Of a stretch of DNA of 64,000 nt, positions 36,551 to 45,875 are shown in pieces. The notes under the pieces were generated by a model. It made no database searches. It saw only the letters and a program-made list of their open reading frames with translations, and was not told the origin of the DNA. Positions within the stretch are counted from its first letter, which is position 1; every line of letters begins with the position of its first letter. Location of the stretch: assembly GCA_002071175.1 (NCBI GenBank), contig MWER01000005.1, forward strand, positions 1 to 64,000, read 5' to 3'. This DNA comes from Bacteroidetes bacterium ADurb.Bin037 (GTDB lineage Bacteria; Bacteroidota; Bacteroidia; Bacteroidales; UBA932). A program made the translations under genes and the position numbers.

Positions 36551-37468
36551 ATGAAACGATATAACAAATTCATATGTACCGGTTTATTATTGTTGTTTCA
36601 CTTTTCTCTTTCCGGTCAGAATGTGATAGATCTGCGTCTGAATGAGTTGTTGATAATCAACACAGAAGATTTTCAGGATGATTTTGGCGTTCAAAGCAGC
36701 TGGTTTGAGATATTCAACATCAGTTACGGGACTGTGGATATCGGCGGATGCTATCTGAGCAACGATCCAAACGACCTGAAAAAATACACCATCCCCCGCG
36801 GGGATGTCCTTACAAAGATCAAACCCAGGCAACATGTTCTTTTCTGGGCAGACAACAAGCCATACAGGGGCTCGTTCCATGTGAATTTTACCCTGGAAGA
36901 CTCCCCGGTCCTGATCCTGACAAGCAGTGACGGAAAAACCATATTGGATATGGTTACCCTCCCAACGGACATGGAGCCCAATCAATCTTACGGCCGCGTT
37001 GTGGACGGTGAAGGATCTTTCGGTCCCAATTCAGACGATTCCGGCTGGGCTGTACTTTCAAGGACATCGCCAAGCACCAATAACTATACCCTGGATGGAA
37101 AATCCCGTAGTGAAATGATGAAAGAAACCGACCCGTATGGTTTGTTGATGGCCATACTTGCCATGTCGGTAGTTTTTATAGCCCTGATAATTTTAACCTT
37201 TGTGTTTAAGGGTACAGGCAGTATCGCTCTTAAGTCATTTCAGAAAAAGGCAGATGCCTATAACAAAACGAAAAAAGTATCGCTTGCCGAGACTTCGGCA
37301 GAGACTTTCGCTGCCATAGCCATGGCTATACATCTGTATGCAAACGAGAATGAAGTCCATGATATAGAAACGACTATCCTGACTATTGAGCGGGGCAGAA
37401 AGAATTATTCTCCCTGGAGTTCAAAATTCTATACTTTGAGGAAAATGCCTGAAAGGAGAAACAAATAA
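36551..37468 (+). CDS. lamin-tail domain fused to OadG-type gamma subunit
   Basis: The 305-residue protein begins with a signal peptide (ICTGLLLLFHFSLSGQ). An extracytoplasmic lamin-tail-like beta domain follows (ELLIINTEDFQDDFGVQSSWFEIFN to about residue 195). One membrane helix lies near residue 200-222 (LLMAILAMSVVFIALIILTF), and a charged cytoplasmic tail ends the chain. The membrane helix and tail take the place of the short gamma subunit (OadG/MmdD) of Na+-pumping decarboxylases, given the position between alpha and biotin carrier. ATG 36551 is chosen because the signal peptide starts there. The gamma assignment is positional plus topology; the role of the lamin-tail part is unknown. 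Confidence 0.75.
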   Translation: MKRYNKFICTGLLLLFHFSLSGQNVIDLRLNELLIINTEDFQDDFGVQSSWFEIFNISYGTVDIGGCYLSNDPNDLKKYTIPRGDVLTKIKPRQHVLFWADNKPYRGSFHVNFTLEDSPVLILTSSDGKTILDMVTLPTDMEPNQSYGRVVDGEGSFGPNSDDSGWAVLSRTSPSTNNYTLDGKSRSEMMKETDPYGLLMAILAMSVVFIALIILTFVFKGTGSIALKSFQKKADAYNKTKKVSLAETSAETFAAIAMAIHLYANENEVHDIETTILTIERGRKNYSPWSSKFYTLRKMPERRNK

Positions 37469-37488
37469 CACCGATAACACAATGTACT

Positions 37489-37920
37489 ATGAAAGAATAT
37501 AATTTAATAATTAACGGGAATAACTACAGCGTGATAATCAACGAATTGGAAGACACGCTGGCAGAAGTCGAGGTTAATGGAACGCCTTTCCAGGTTACTA
37601 TAGACAAACCAATAAAGAAAAGTGCTCCTGCTCCCGCTATCCGTGCTCCAAGAGCTGCAGCACCCTCTGCTGCCAAAGCACCCAGTGTCCAGGCATCATC
37701 GGGCGGATCGCACACCATAAATTCTCCACTGCCCGGAGTCATCCTTGAGGTCAGTGTAAAAGAAGGCGATACAGTTAAAGCAGGTCAAAAACTGATCGTA
37801 CTGGAAGCTATGAAAATGGAGAACAATATTGAAGCCGACAGAGATGGAGTCGTGTCAGCGATCAAGGTGAACAAAGGGGATTCAGTCCTGGAAGGTGCCC
37901 CACTCATAATTTTAAACTAA
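37489..37920 (+). CDS. biotin carboxyl carrier protein of the decarboxylase
   Basis: The 143-residue protein has a beta-rich N-terminus and an alanine/proline linker (residues 42-70, PIKKSAPAPAIRAPRAAAPS). The C-terminal biotinyl domain carries the acceptor Lys109 in EAMKMEN. It shuttles the carboxyl group from the carboxyltransferase to the membrane beta subunit, where decarboxylation drives Na+ export. It ends 1 nt before the beta-subunit start. The gene order alpha-gamma-carrier-beta matches methylmalonyl-CoA decarboxylase. Confidence 0.94.
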   Translation: MKEYNLIINGNNYSVIINELEDTLAEVEVNGTPFQVTIDKPIKKSAPAPAIRAPRAAAPSAAKAPSVQASSGGSHTINSPLPGVILEVSVKEGDTVKAGQKLIVLEAMKMENNIEADRDGVVSAIKVNKGDSVLEGAPLIILN

Positions 37921-37921
37921 T

Positions 37922-39064
37922 ATGGACCAGATAATCAATAACCTTCAGCAGTTTTGGGACTATACCGGTTTTGCAAATACCACTTACCAGCATATCCTGA
38001 TGATATGCATAGGTCTGGGTTTTATTGCCATGGGTATAATCAAGGAGTGGGAACCGCTTTTACTTATACCCATAGGATTTGGAATGATCATAGGTAATAT
38101 TCCGCTTTACCCGGGTCTCAGCGTAGGCATTTATGAAGAAGGATCCGTATTCAACATTCTCTACCATGGTGTGACACAAGGCTGGTATCCACCTCTGATC
38201 TTTCTGGGGATAGGTGCTATGACAGATTTTTCATCACTCATATCCAACCCAAAACTTTTATTGATAGGAGCTGCTGCACAATTTGGCATATTTGCCGCTT
38301 ATTCGATCGCCCTGTTATTGGGTTTTGAAGCAAATGCGGCTGGTGCCATCGGTATTATCGGTGGGGCAGACGGTCCGACGGCTATATTTCTTTCTTCAAG
38401 GCTTGCTCCCGACCTGATGGGAGCCATTGCCGTTTCAGCTTATTCCTATATGGCGCTGGTGCCTCTGATCCAACCTCCGATTATGCTTTTATTTACAACA
38501 AAGAAAGAAAGGCTCATCAGAATGAAAGCGCCCAGGGTAGTTTCCAAGATGGAAAAGGTCATATTCCCTATCGTAGGATTGCTCCTGACCGCTTTCATCG
38601 TACCATCGGCCCTTCCTTTACTGGGTATGCTCTTCTTCGGAAACCTGCTGAAAGAAAGCGGAGTTACCAGGCGTCTGGCAGAAACAGCCCGTGGACCTAT
38701 GATCGATATCGTTACCATTCTCATTGGTCTGACAGTGGGTTGTTCCACACAGGCAGACAAATTTCTCCAACTGGAATCAGTTCTCATATTCGGTCTGGGA
38801 GCCTTCTCATTTATTGTGGCAACAGCAGCCGGGGTACTGTTTGTCAAAATCCTGAACCTGTTCCTGAAACCGGAGAACAAGATCAACCCCCTGATCGGGA
38901 ATGCCGGAGTATCTGCCGTTCCCGACTCTGCCCGTGTATCACAACTTGTAGGACTGACTTTTGACCGTACCAACCACCTGCTGATGCACGCCATGGGGCC
39001 CAATGTGGCCGGAGTGATCGGGTCGGCCGTTGCAGCAGGTATCTTACTTGGATTCTTATCATAA
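37922..39064 (+). CDS. mmdB: Na+-translocating decarboxylase beta subunit
   Basis: The 380-residue polytopic protein carries the Na+-channel motifs of OadB/GcdB/MmdB. LIFLGIGAMTDFSSLISNP lies near residue 92 with the conserved aspartate. GGADGPTAIFLSSRLAPDL is near 145, and GLTVGCSTQADKFL near 265. It decarboxylates carboxybiotin and exports Na+. Assignment to methylmalonyl-CoA rather than oxaloacetate rests on the mce and mmdA neighbours. The V-ATPase E-subunit gene starts 25 nt after its stop with no terminator seen. Confidence 0.93.
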   Translation: MDQIINNLQQFWDYTGFANTTYQHILMICIGLGFIAMGIIKEWEPLLLIPIGFGMIIGNIPLYPGLSVGIYEEGSVFNILYHGVTQGWYPPLIFLGIGAMTDFSSLISNPKLLLIGAAAQFGIFAAYSIALLLGFEANAAGAIGIIGGADGPTAIFLSSRLAPDLMGAIAVSAYSYMALVPLIQPPIMLLFTTKKERLIRMKAPRVVSKMEKVIFPIVGLLLTAFIVPSALPLLGMLFFGNLLKESGVTRRLAETARGPMIDIVTILIGLTVGCSTQADKFLQLESVLIFGLGAFSFIVATAAGVLFVKILNLFLKPENKINPLIGNAGVSAVPDSARVSQLVGLTFDRTNHLLMHAMGPNVAGVIGSAVAAGILLGFLS

Positions 39065-39089
39065 TAATTAAATAGACTGTTTCAACTAT

Positions 39090-39704
39090 ATGGAAAACAA
39101 ACTGCAAGAACTAACCAACAAGCTTTACCAGGAAGGCCTGACCCGTGGCAGGGAAGAAGCAGATGCAATCATTGCCAAAGCCAAAGAGGAAGCCCAGGCT
39201 ATCGTCAAGGAAGCCAAAAAAGAGGCGACCTGCATGATTGAACGGGCTGAACAAGAGGCTGCCGAACATAAGGAACAGGTAGAAAATGAGATCAGGATGG
39301 CTTCTCGCCACACCATTTCGGTATTGAAAAAGAAAATCCAGGACCTGGTAGTATTTAAGTCCCTGGAAGGTCCTACAAAGAAAGCAATGGAAGATGATGC
39401 CTTTGTACAGGATATCATCATGATGTTGATCAAGGCTTTCAACCCGAGCGATGCCACTTCCACGGATATTGAACTGGTATTGCCCCAAGCGAAAAAAGAC
39501 TCATTTGCCGAATTCCTGAAGTCCAGAATTTCAAAAGTACTGCAGGAGAAAATAAAGGTAACCTTCAGCCCAGAAATGGAGAATGGTTTTGTGATTGGAA
39601 CGGCGGAAGGAGGATATCATATCCGCTTCTCGGACAAGGATTTCATGGCATTGTTTAACAAATATGTAAGTCCAAGGACACAGCAGCTGATCTATGGCGA
39701 ATAA
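39090..39704 (+). CDS. ntpE: V-type ATPase subunit E
   Basis: The 204-residue protein has a long N-terminal coiled coil of about 95 residues rich in A/E/K/R (REEADAIIAKAKEEAQAIVKE), then a small globular C-terminal domain. This is the peripheral-stalk subunit E pattern. The final codons overlap the next gene by 11 nt. It opens the V-ATPase cluster E-DUF2764-A-B-D-I-K, the order I know from Bacteroidales. Confidence 0.88.
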   Translation: MENKLQELTNKLYQEGLTRGREEADAIIAKAKEEAQAIVKEAKKEATCMIERAEQEAAEHKEQVENEIRMASRHTISVLKKKIQDLVVFKSLEGPTKKAMEDDAFVQDIIMMLIKAFNPSDATSTDIELVLPQAKKDSFAEFLKSRISKVLQEKIKVTFSPEMENGFVIGTAEGGYHIRFSDKDFMALFNKYVSPRTQQLIYGE

Positions 39705-40326
39705 TTATGCATTCATCATTGCCGGATTGCCACAGTTGGCGCTTGATTTTCAATCGGGCAGTTTTGACCTTGAAGAACTGAGCGGTTCCCTGAGAGCCAT
39801 GCTCAGTAAAAAGGACAACCGCCTGCTCGACTGGATGGAAAAAGGGCTGAAAGCAAAATTTATGAACGTTCATTTTTATCGTGCAGTTCAACGTTGTAAC
39901 AATTCTTTCATCCGGGATTATTTTTCCTTTGACCAGGAAATCCGAAACATCATAGCTGCTTATACTGCCAAGAAATACGGCAGCAACCTTAGTGACCACC
40001 TGGTTGGCGACAGTGTCGTGACCAGGCAACTGTTGCAATCCAAGGCAGAAGATTTTAAACTTGAATTTATAACGGAATATGCTACAGTCCTGAACAGGAT
40101 CATGCAATTGAAAGATCCCCTGGAAAGGGAACAGAAAATTGACAGTCTCCGATGGGAAAAGGCATCGGAACTATGTACATTTCATTATTTGGATATACAT
40201 GTCATACTCGCTTTTTTACTCAAAGCTTCCCTCGTTGCCCGCTGGGCCCGTCTGGATAAAGAAACCGGTACAAGGATGTTCAGGGAACTGGTAGATGAAG
40301 TAAAAGGCACATACAAAAGCAATTAA
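39694..40326 (+). CDS. DUF2764 protein of the V-type ATPase operon
   Basis: The 210-residue, mainly helical soluble protein starts MANNYAFIIAGLPQLALDFQSG, as in the Bacteroidetes family DUF2764, which occurs in V-ATPase operons. It has no membrane helix. No subunit C (d-type) gene is present in the operon, so this protein may take the place of C in joining the central stalk to the rotor ring. That is inference from position. It overlaps subunit E by 11 nt and is followed by subunit A after 8 nt. Confidence 0.82.
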   Translation: MANNYAFIIAGLPQLALDFQSGSFDLEELSGSLRAMLSKKDNRLLDWMEKGLKAKFMNVHFYRAVQRCNNSFIRDYFSFDQEIRNIIAAYTAKKYGSNLSDHLVGDSVVTRQLLQSKAEDFKLEFITEYATVLNRIMQLKDPLEREQKIDSLRWEKASELCTFHYLDIHVILAFLLKASLVARWARLDKETGTRMFRELVDEVKGTYKSN

Positions 40327-40334
40327 GAATAATT

Positions 40335-42098
40335 ATGCAAACACAAACCACCGGTAAAGTAAGAGGCATCATTTCAAATCTGGTAACCATTGAAGTTGAC
40401 GGACCGGTTGCTCAAAACGAGATTTGTTACATTCATCTGGAAGATACGCGGTTAATGGCAGAGGTCATTAAAGTAGTAGGAAAAAATGCCCAGGTACAAG
40501 TTTTTGAAAGTACACGCGGTCTGCGTGTAGGAGATTACGTGACTTTTGAAGGCCATTTGCTGGAAGTTGCACTGGGACCCGGACTCCTGTCCAGCAAATA
40601 CGACGGGCTGCAAAACAACCTGGCTACTATGGAAGACATCTTCCTGAAAAGGGGAGAATATACAGAACCCATAGACAGGGAGAAAAAATGGGATTTTGAA
40701 CCTCTTGCACAAAAAGGCGACACCGTAACAGCAGGAGACTGGTTGGGCCAGGTGATGGAGGGATGGATGGAGCACCGTATCATGGTACCTTTTGTGATGA
40801 CAGGCACTTATACCATTGAAGAAATGGCATCACAGGGTTCTTACACTGTTGACCAAAAGATAGCCACATTAAAAGACGGTGACGGAAAAAGTCATGAAGT
40901 CACCATGGTACAAAAATGGCCTGTAAAGCGCGCTATTACAGCATACAAGGAAAAACCAAGACCTGACAAAGTGATGGAAACGGGTGTGCGGACAATAGAC
41001 ACCTTCAACCCTATTGCTGAGGGAGGAACCGGTTTTATCCCCGGACCCTTTGGCAGCGGAAAGACTGTTTTACAACATGCCCTGGCAAAACAAGCCGAGG
41101 CCGATATCATTGTCATGGCGGCCTGTGGTGAACGGGCAAATGAAGTAGTAGAGATTTTTACGGAATTTCCAAAGCTTATTGACCCCCGTTCCAATCGTCA
41201 CCTGATGGAACGTACGACCATCATATGCAACACCTCTAACATGCCCGTTGCTGCCCGTGAAGCATCTGTGTACACTGCCATTACAATTTGTGAGTATTAC
41301 CGGGCCATGGGACACCGTGCCCTGTTGCTTGCAGACTCTACTTCCCGCTGGGCACAAGCCTTGCGAGAAATGAGCAACCGTATGGAAGAATTACCCGGAC
41401 AGGATGCTTTCCCCATGGACCTGCCTGCGATTATTTCCAACTTTTATTCCCGTGCAGGAATTGTTAAGCTGAATAACGGACAGACAGGATCTGTCACCAT
41501 TATCGGTACCGTATCCCCTGCAGGGGGTAACCTTAAAGAACCGGTTACCGAAGCGACCCAAAAAGCCACCCGTTGTTTTTATGCCTTGTCGCAGAACCGT
41601 GCAGACAGGAAGCGTTACCCGGCCGTTGATCCCATGGATAGCTATTCCAAATATTTGGAATACCCGGAGATCATGTCCTATTATGCAGAAAAGGTCGGAC
41701 CCGACTGGATTGGAAAAATTCTGGAAGGTAAGAACTACGTAAGACGTGGAAAGGAATCGTATGAACAGATCAATATTTTGGGAGATGACGGCGTACCTCT
41801 GGATTATCATATCAGCTATTGGAAATCAGAGCTCATCGATTTCATCATCCTGCAACAGGATGCCTTTGACAAGGTTGATGCTTCCACACCCATGGAACGC
41901 CAGGTATATATGTATTCCAAAGTAATTGACGTATGCCGGATGCAGGTTACATTTGAAGACTTTGAAGAATGTTCGGCTTTTTACAAAAAATTGATCAACC
42001 TGTTCCGGCAGATGAATTATCAGGAATTTCATTCCGATGAATTTAAACGCTATGAAAGCGAAATTGATGAACTTCTGACCCAAAAGGTTCAGGCTTAA
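40335..42098 (+). CDS. ntpA: V-type ATPase catalytic subunit A
   Basis: The 587-residue subunit contains the P-loop GPFGSGKTVLQHALAK, which is the catalytic A-type version. The non-homologous bulge region lies at about residues 110-190 (WDFEPLAQKGDTVTAGDW). ACGERANEVVEIFTEFP and LADSTSRWAQALREMSNRMEELPGQ (shown in parts) follow. It hydrolyses or makes ATP in the peripheral domain with subunit B. Length agrees with the family. Confidence 0.97.
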   Translation: MQTQTTGKVRGIISNLVTIEVDGPVAQNEICYIHLEDTRLMAEVIKVVGKNAQVQVFESTRGLRVGDYVTFEGHLLEVALGPGLLSSKYDGLQNNLATMEDIFLKRGEYTEPIDREKKWDFEPLAQKGDTVTAGDWLGQVMEGWMEHRIMVPFVMTGTYTIEEMASQGSYTVDQKIATLKDGDGKSHEVTMVQKWPVKRAITAYKEKPRPDKVMETGVRTIDTFNPIAEGGTGFIPGPFGSGKTVLQHALAKQAEADIIVMAACGERANEVVEIFTEFPKLIDPRSNRHLMERTTIICNTSNMPVAAREASVYTAITICEYYRAMGHRALLLADSTSRWAQALREMSNRMEELPGQDAFPMDLPAIISNFYSRAGIVKLNNGQTGSVTIIGTVSPAGGNLKEPVTEATQKATRCFYALSQNRADRKRYPAVDPMDSYSKYLEYPEIMSYYAEKVGPDWIGKILEGKNYVRRGKESYEQINILGDDGVPLDYHISYWKSELIDFIILQQDAFDKVDASTPMERQVYMYSKVIDVCRMQVTFEDFEECSAFYKKLINLFRQMNYQEFHSDEFKRYESEIDELLTQKVQA

Positions 42099-42109
42099 TA
42101 TAAAAGATT

Positions 42110-43432
42110 ATGGCACAAGCTTTTCAACGTATATATACCCGCCTGGAAGGTATAACCAAGGCTACCGTCGTTTTGAATGCCCAACGTGTGATGAACGATG
42201 AACTGGCCACTGTGGACGGTCGACTGGCCCAAGTAGTTAAAATCGTCGGAGACCGTGTGACCTTACAGGTATTTGAAGGCACAGAAGGAATTGCCACCAA
42301 CTCGGAAGTTGTTTTCTGGGGAGAAGCCCCTTCCCTTAATGTAGGTGAGGAATTATCCGGCCGCTTTTTCAATGCATACGGCAAACCCATAGATGGAGGA
42401 CCCGAAGTGCAGGGAGATCGCCGTGAAATTGGAGGTCCTTCAGTCAATCCTTATAAAAGAATGCAACCTTCTCAGCTCATACCCACCGGCATAGCAGGTA
42501 TTGACCTGAATAACACACTGGTATCGGGACAAAAAATACCTTTTTTTGCCGACCCTGATCAACCTTTCAACCCTGTTATGGCAACCGTTGCCCTCAGAGC
42601 CGATGTGGACAAGATCATCCTTGCCGGTATGGGACTTACCAACGATGATTACCTGTTCTTCCGCAAATCATTTGAAAATGCCGGAAAACTATCCAAAATC
42701 ATCAGTTTTGTGAACACCACGGATGATCCCCCGGTAGAACGTCTGTTGATCCCCGACATGGCATTGACTGCAGCTGAGTATTTTGCCGTGGAAAAAAACG
42801 AGAAAGTATTGGTCCTGCTTACCGATATGACCCTATACGCAGACGCGCTGAGTATTGTCAGCAACCGTATGGATCAGATCCCATCCAAGGATTCCATGCC
42901 CGGTTCACTGTATTCGGACCTGGCAAAAATTTATGAAAAGGCAGTACAGCTCCCTTCAGGAGGTTCCATTACCATCATAGCCGTGACTACGCTCAGCGGA
43001 GGAGACATTACACACGCCATTCCGGACAATACGGGTTATATTACGGAAGGCCAGCTTTTCCTGCGGTATGATACCGATACGGGCAAGGTTATCGTAGACC
43101 CCTTCCGCTCGCTCTCAAGACTTAAACAGCTGGTAATCGGTAAACAGACCCGTGAAGATCACAACCAGGTTATGAATACAGCCATCCGGCTGTATGCAGA
43201 TGCTGCAGACGCCAAGACAAAACTGGAAAATGGATTTGACCTGAGTGATTACGACCTGCGTGCTTTGGAATTTGCCAAGGAATATTCATTGAAATTACTT
43301 TCAATTGACGTAAATATAAACGTGACCCAGATGTTGGAAACTGCCTGGGAACTTTTTGCTAAATATTTCAGCAAAGAAGAGGTCAGCATACGTGAGGACC
43401 TGATTAAAAAATACTGGCCGGAACAGGCATAA
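42110..43432 (+). CDS. ntpB: V-type ATPase subunit B
   Basis: The 440-residue non-catalytic nucleotide subunit lacks a canonical P-loop; the equivalent region reads SGQKIPFFADPDQPFNP. It keeps LTDMTLYADALSIVSNRMDQIPSKDSMPGSL (quoted in part) and the Arg-containing ITEGQLFLRYDTDTGK region. It alternates with subunit A in the head. It lies 11 nt after subunit A and 11 nt before subunit D. Confidence 0.96.
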   Translation: MAQAFQRIYTRLEGITKATVVLNAQRVMNDELATVDGRLAQVVKIVGDRVTLQVFEGTEGIATNSEVVFWGEAPSLNVGEELSGRFFNAYGKPIDGGPEVQGDRREIGGPSVNPYKRMQPSQLIPTGIAGIDLNNTLVSGQKIPFFADPDQPFNPVMATVALRADVDKIILAGMGLTNDDYLFFRKSFENAGKLSKIISFVNTTDDPPVERLLIPDMALTAAEYFAVEKNEKVLVLLTDMTLYADALSIVSNRMDQIPSKDSMPGSLYSDLAKIYEKAVQLPSGGSITIIAVTTLSGGDITHAIPDNTGYITEGQLFLRYDTDTGKVIVDPFRSLSRLKQLVIGKQTREDHNQVMNTAIRLYADAADAKTKLENGFDLSDYDLRALEFAKEYSLKLLSIDVNINVTQMLETAWELFAKYFSKEEVSIREDLIKKYWPEQA

Positions 43433-43443
43433 AGAAAAACAAC

Positions 43444-44046
43444 ATGGCCATTAAATACCAGTTTAACAAAACGTCCCTTCACACTCTCCAGAAACAGCTC
43501 AAGATAAGGCAAAGAGCTCTCCCTACGCTGAAAAACAAAGAAAGCGCCCTGCGTATGGAGGTCAAGCGTGCCAAACAGCGGTCGGACGAGTTACTGGAAA
43601 AACTGGACAAATCCCTGTCTTCCTACAGGAATATGGCTGCCTTGTGGAATGAATTTACCCCTGGCCTGATAGCCGTTAAAGATGTGGAGCTTGAAACGGT
43701 CAAAATTGCAGGAATAAAGACCCCTGCCCTCAGGCAAGTGCTGTTTGAAGTAAAACCTTTCTCCCTTTTCTCAGAGCCCCAGTGGTATGCCCAAGGGGTT
43801 CAAATCCTGAAAGATATGGCACAGATTGGGATAGAAAGTGAAATTTACCTGGAAAAGAAAAACCTGCTGGATTTTGCGCGTAAGAAAACGACACAAAAGG
43901 TAAATCTTTACGAAAAAGTTCAAATTCCAGGATACGAGGAAGCTATACGCAAAATCAAACGATTTATTGAAGACGAGGAAACGTTGTCCAAAGCCAGTCA
44001 GAAGATAGTTAAAACACGGCAACAAAACGAGGAGGAACAGCTATGA
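43444..44046 (+). CDS. ntpD: V-type ATPase subunit D
   Basis: The 200-residue protein is almost entirely helical, with long N- and C-terminal coiled-coil segments (LKNKESALRMEVKRAKQRSDE; IRKIKRFIEDEETLSKASQK). This is the central-shaft subunit D that turns inside the A/B head. It overlaps the subunit I start by 4 nt. No separate subunit F gene follows. Confidence 0.88.
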   Translation: MAIKYQFNKTSLHTLQKQLKIRQRALPTLKNKESALRMEVKRAKQRSDELLEKLDKSLSSYRNMAALWNEFTPGLIAVKDVELETVKIAGIKTPALRQVLFEVKPFSLFSEPQWYAQGVQILKDMAQIGIESEIYLEKKNLLDFARKKTTQKVNLYEKVQIPGYEEAIRKIKRFIEDEETLSKASQKIVKTRQQNEEEQL

Positions 44047-45842
44047 TCACAAAAATGACAAAGTATTCCTTTGTTTTGCTTAGCGAGCAGACAACAGATT
44101 TTTTAAACAAGTTGCAGGATCTGGGAATGGTAGATATCAACCGACATGAAAAAGCGGTGGACCAACATTCCAGGGATCTTACAGACAAGCTTTTGCACAT
44201 CAACCAAACTGTAATAAAACTCGGCCTTGTTGCCAAAGAAAAAACAGATAAGAAAATTGAGCCTTTCCAGGGCGATGGTGATTCACTGCTTAAAGAAGCG
44301 ACTGAGTTGTTTTCCAAAAGGGAATCCCTTAAAACAACCCTCCACTCTTTATCCGAACAAATGAAGGCTGCAGAACCGTGGGGACCTTTCAACCTGCAGG
44401 ATGTGGAAAAGATCCGGGACCTGGGTTATGCAATACATGCCTATTCACAACCTGTACGCCATTTTAATACGAAATGGGAAAAACAGTATCCCCTACATGT
44501 TTTGAAAAAGACAGATAAGCAAATCAACTTCATTGTCCTGGAAGTTCCTGGAGAACAACCTTATAACTTTCCGGTAAATGAAGCTGTATTTCCTGCTGTT
44601 CCCTGCAATTTGCTTGAGGAGGAAATTCTTGAAAAAGAAGCTGAGCTGCAGCAATGCAATACCCGGTTGGATATACTTTCGGACCACATTCCCCTACTTA
44701 AATCGTATGCCAACGAATTGTCGTCAAAACTGGATCTTTACCTGGCCGGGGTTTCGGCAGAAAAACAGGTAGAGGACCATATTAACCTCTTGACAGGATT
44801 TGCACCCACAGAAAACTCAGCTGAGTTGGAAGCATTCCTGGAAAAGGAAAGTCTTTACTATTTAAGCACGCCGGCAGAAAGCAGCGACAACCCACCCGTT
44901 AAGTTAAAAAACTCCTGGTTTGGGAGTCTTTTCGAACCGATCGGCAATATGTACATGCTTCCTCTTTACGACGAGTTGGATCTGACCCCGTACTTTCCTC
45001 CGTTCTACATGCTTTTCTTCGGCTTTTGCCTGGGAGACATGGGATATGGGCTATTGCTCATGATCCTTGGATTTGCAGGAAGGTATTTCCTTCCAAAAAT
45101 GAAGGGTTATCTTAACCTTGTCTTTTTCCTGGGACTTGGGGCAGTCATTATGGCGGCGCTGCCCGGTGTATTCTTTGGAATGAAAGTCACGGATCTTTTT
45201 CCATCGGTTACAAAAAACCAGGATTTTTTATTCCAGTTCAACGACATGCAAATGTTTTGGTTTGCAATCCTATTTGGTTTATTCCAAATTGTGTTTGCCC
45301 GCGTACTGACAGGTATCGACTCCATTAAAAGAAAAGGCTGGCAACATGGGATGGCCCCATTCGGCTGGGCAATTCTCATTGTATGGGCAACTATAGCCTA
45401 TGCTTCTACCATGGTGGAGAATCTTAACTTACCGAAACCCGTTTCAACAACCATGCTCGTGGTAAGCATTTCCCTGATCGTACTGTTCTCCAACCCGGAA
45501 GGTCCTGTTTACAAACGCTTTGGGAAAGGACTCTGGGCGATGTACGACATTACCGGAATTTTCGGTGATATGCTTTCCTATATCCGGTTATTTGGACTGG
45601 GAACTTCAGGCGGGATCCTGGGAATGGTTGTCAACACCCTGGCCCTCAGTCTCTCAGGAATCCCCTATATCGGATGGCTATTCACCTTAGTCTTGCTACT
45701 TTTCGGTCACGCCCTGGTCTTAGGGCTTAGTGCTCTGGGAGCCTTTGTCCACCCAATGCGTCTGACCTTTGTGGAATTCTACAAGAATGCCAGTTTTACA
45801 GGAGGCGGACGAGAATATAAACCTTTGAGAGTAAAAGAATAA
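44043..45842 (+). CDS. ntpI: V-type ATPase subunit I (a-type)
   Basis: The 599-residue protein has a soluble N-terminal half of about 300 residues. The membrane half has about seven to eight helices, from YFPPFYMLFFGFCLGDMGYG onward. The conserved arginine needed for ion passage is in SYIRLFGLGTSGGILG. It forms the stator half-channels beside the K ring. The N-terminal half is shorter than in E. hirae NtpI but in the normal bacterial range. Confidence 0.94.
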   Translation: MITKMTKYSFVLLSEQTTDFLNKLQDLGMVDINRHEKAVDQHSRDLTDKLLHINQTVIKLGLVAKEKTDKKIEPFQGDGDSLLKEATELFSKRESLKTTLHSLSEQMKAAEPWGPFNLQDVEKIRDLGYAIHAYSQPVRHFNTKWEKQYPLHVLKKTDKQINFIVLEVPGEQPYNFPVNEAVFPAVPCNLLEEEILEKEAELQQCNTRLDILSDHIPLLKSYANELSSKLDLYLAGVSAEKQVEDHINLLTGFAPTENSAELEAFLEKESLYYLSTPAESSDNPPVKLKNSWFGSLFEPIGNMYMLPLYDELDLTPYFPPFYMLFFGFCLGDMGYGLLLMILGFAGRYFLPKMKGYLNLVFFLGLGAVIMAALPGVFFGMKVTDLFPSVTKNQDFLFQFNDMQMFWFAILFGLFQIVFARVLTGIDSIKRKGWQHGMAPFGWAILIVWATIAYASTMVENLNLPKPVSTTMLVVSISLIVLFSNPEGPVYKRFGKGLWAMYDITGIFGDMLSYIRLFGLGTSGGILGMVVNTLALSLSGIPYIGWLFTLVLLLFGHALVLGLSALGAFVHPMRLTFVEFYKNASFTGGGREYKPLRVKE

Positions 45843-45875
45843 ACAATACTATATTTTAACATTAGTCAACTTATT

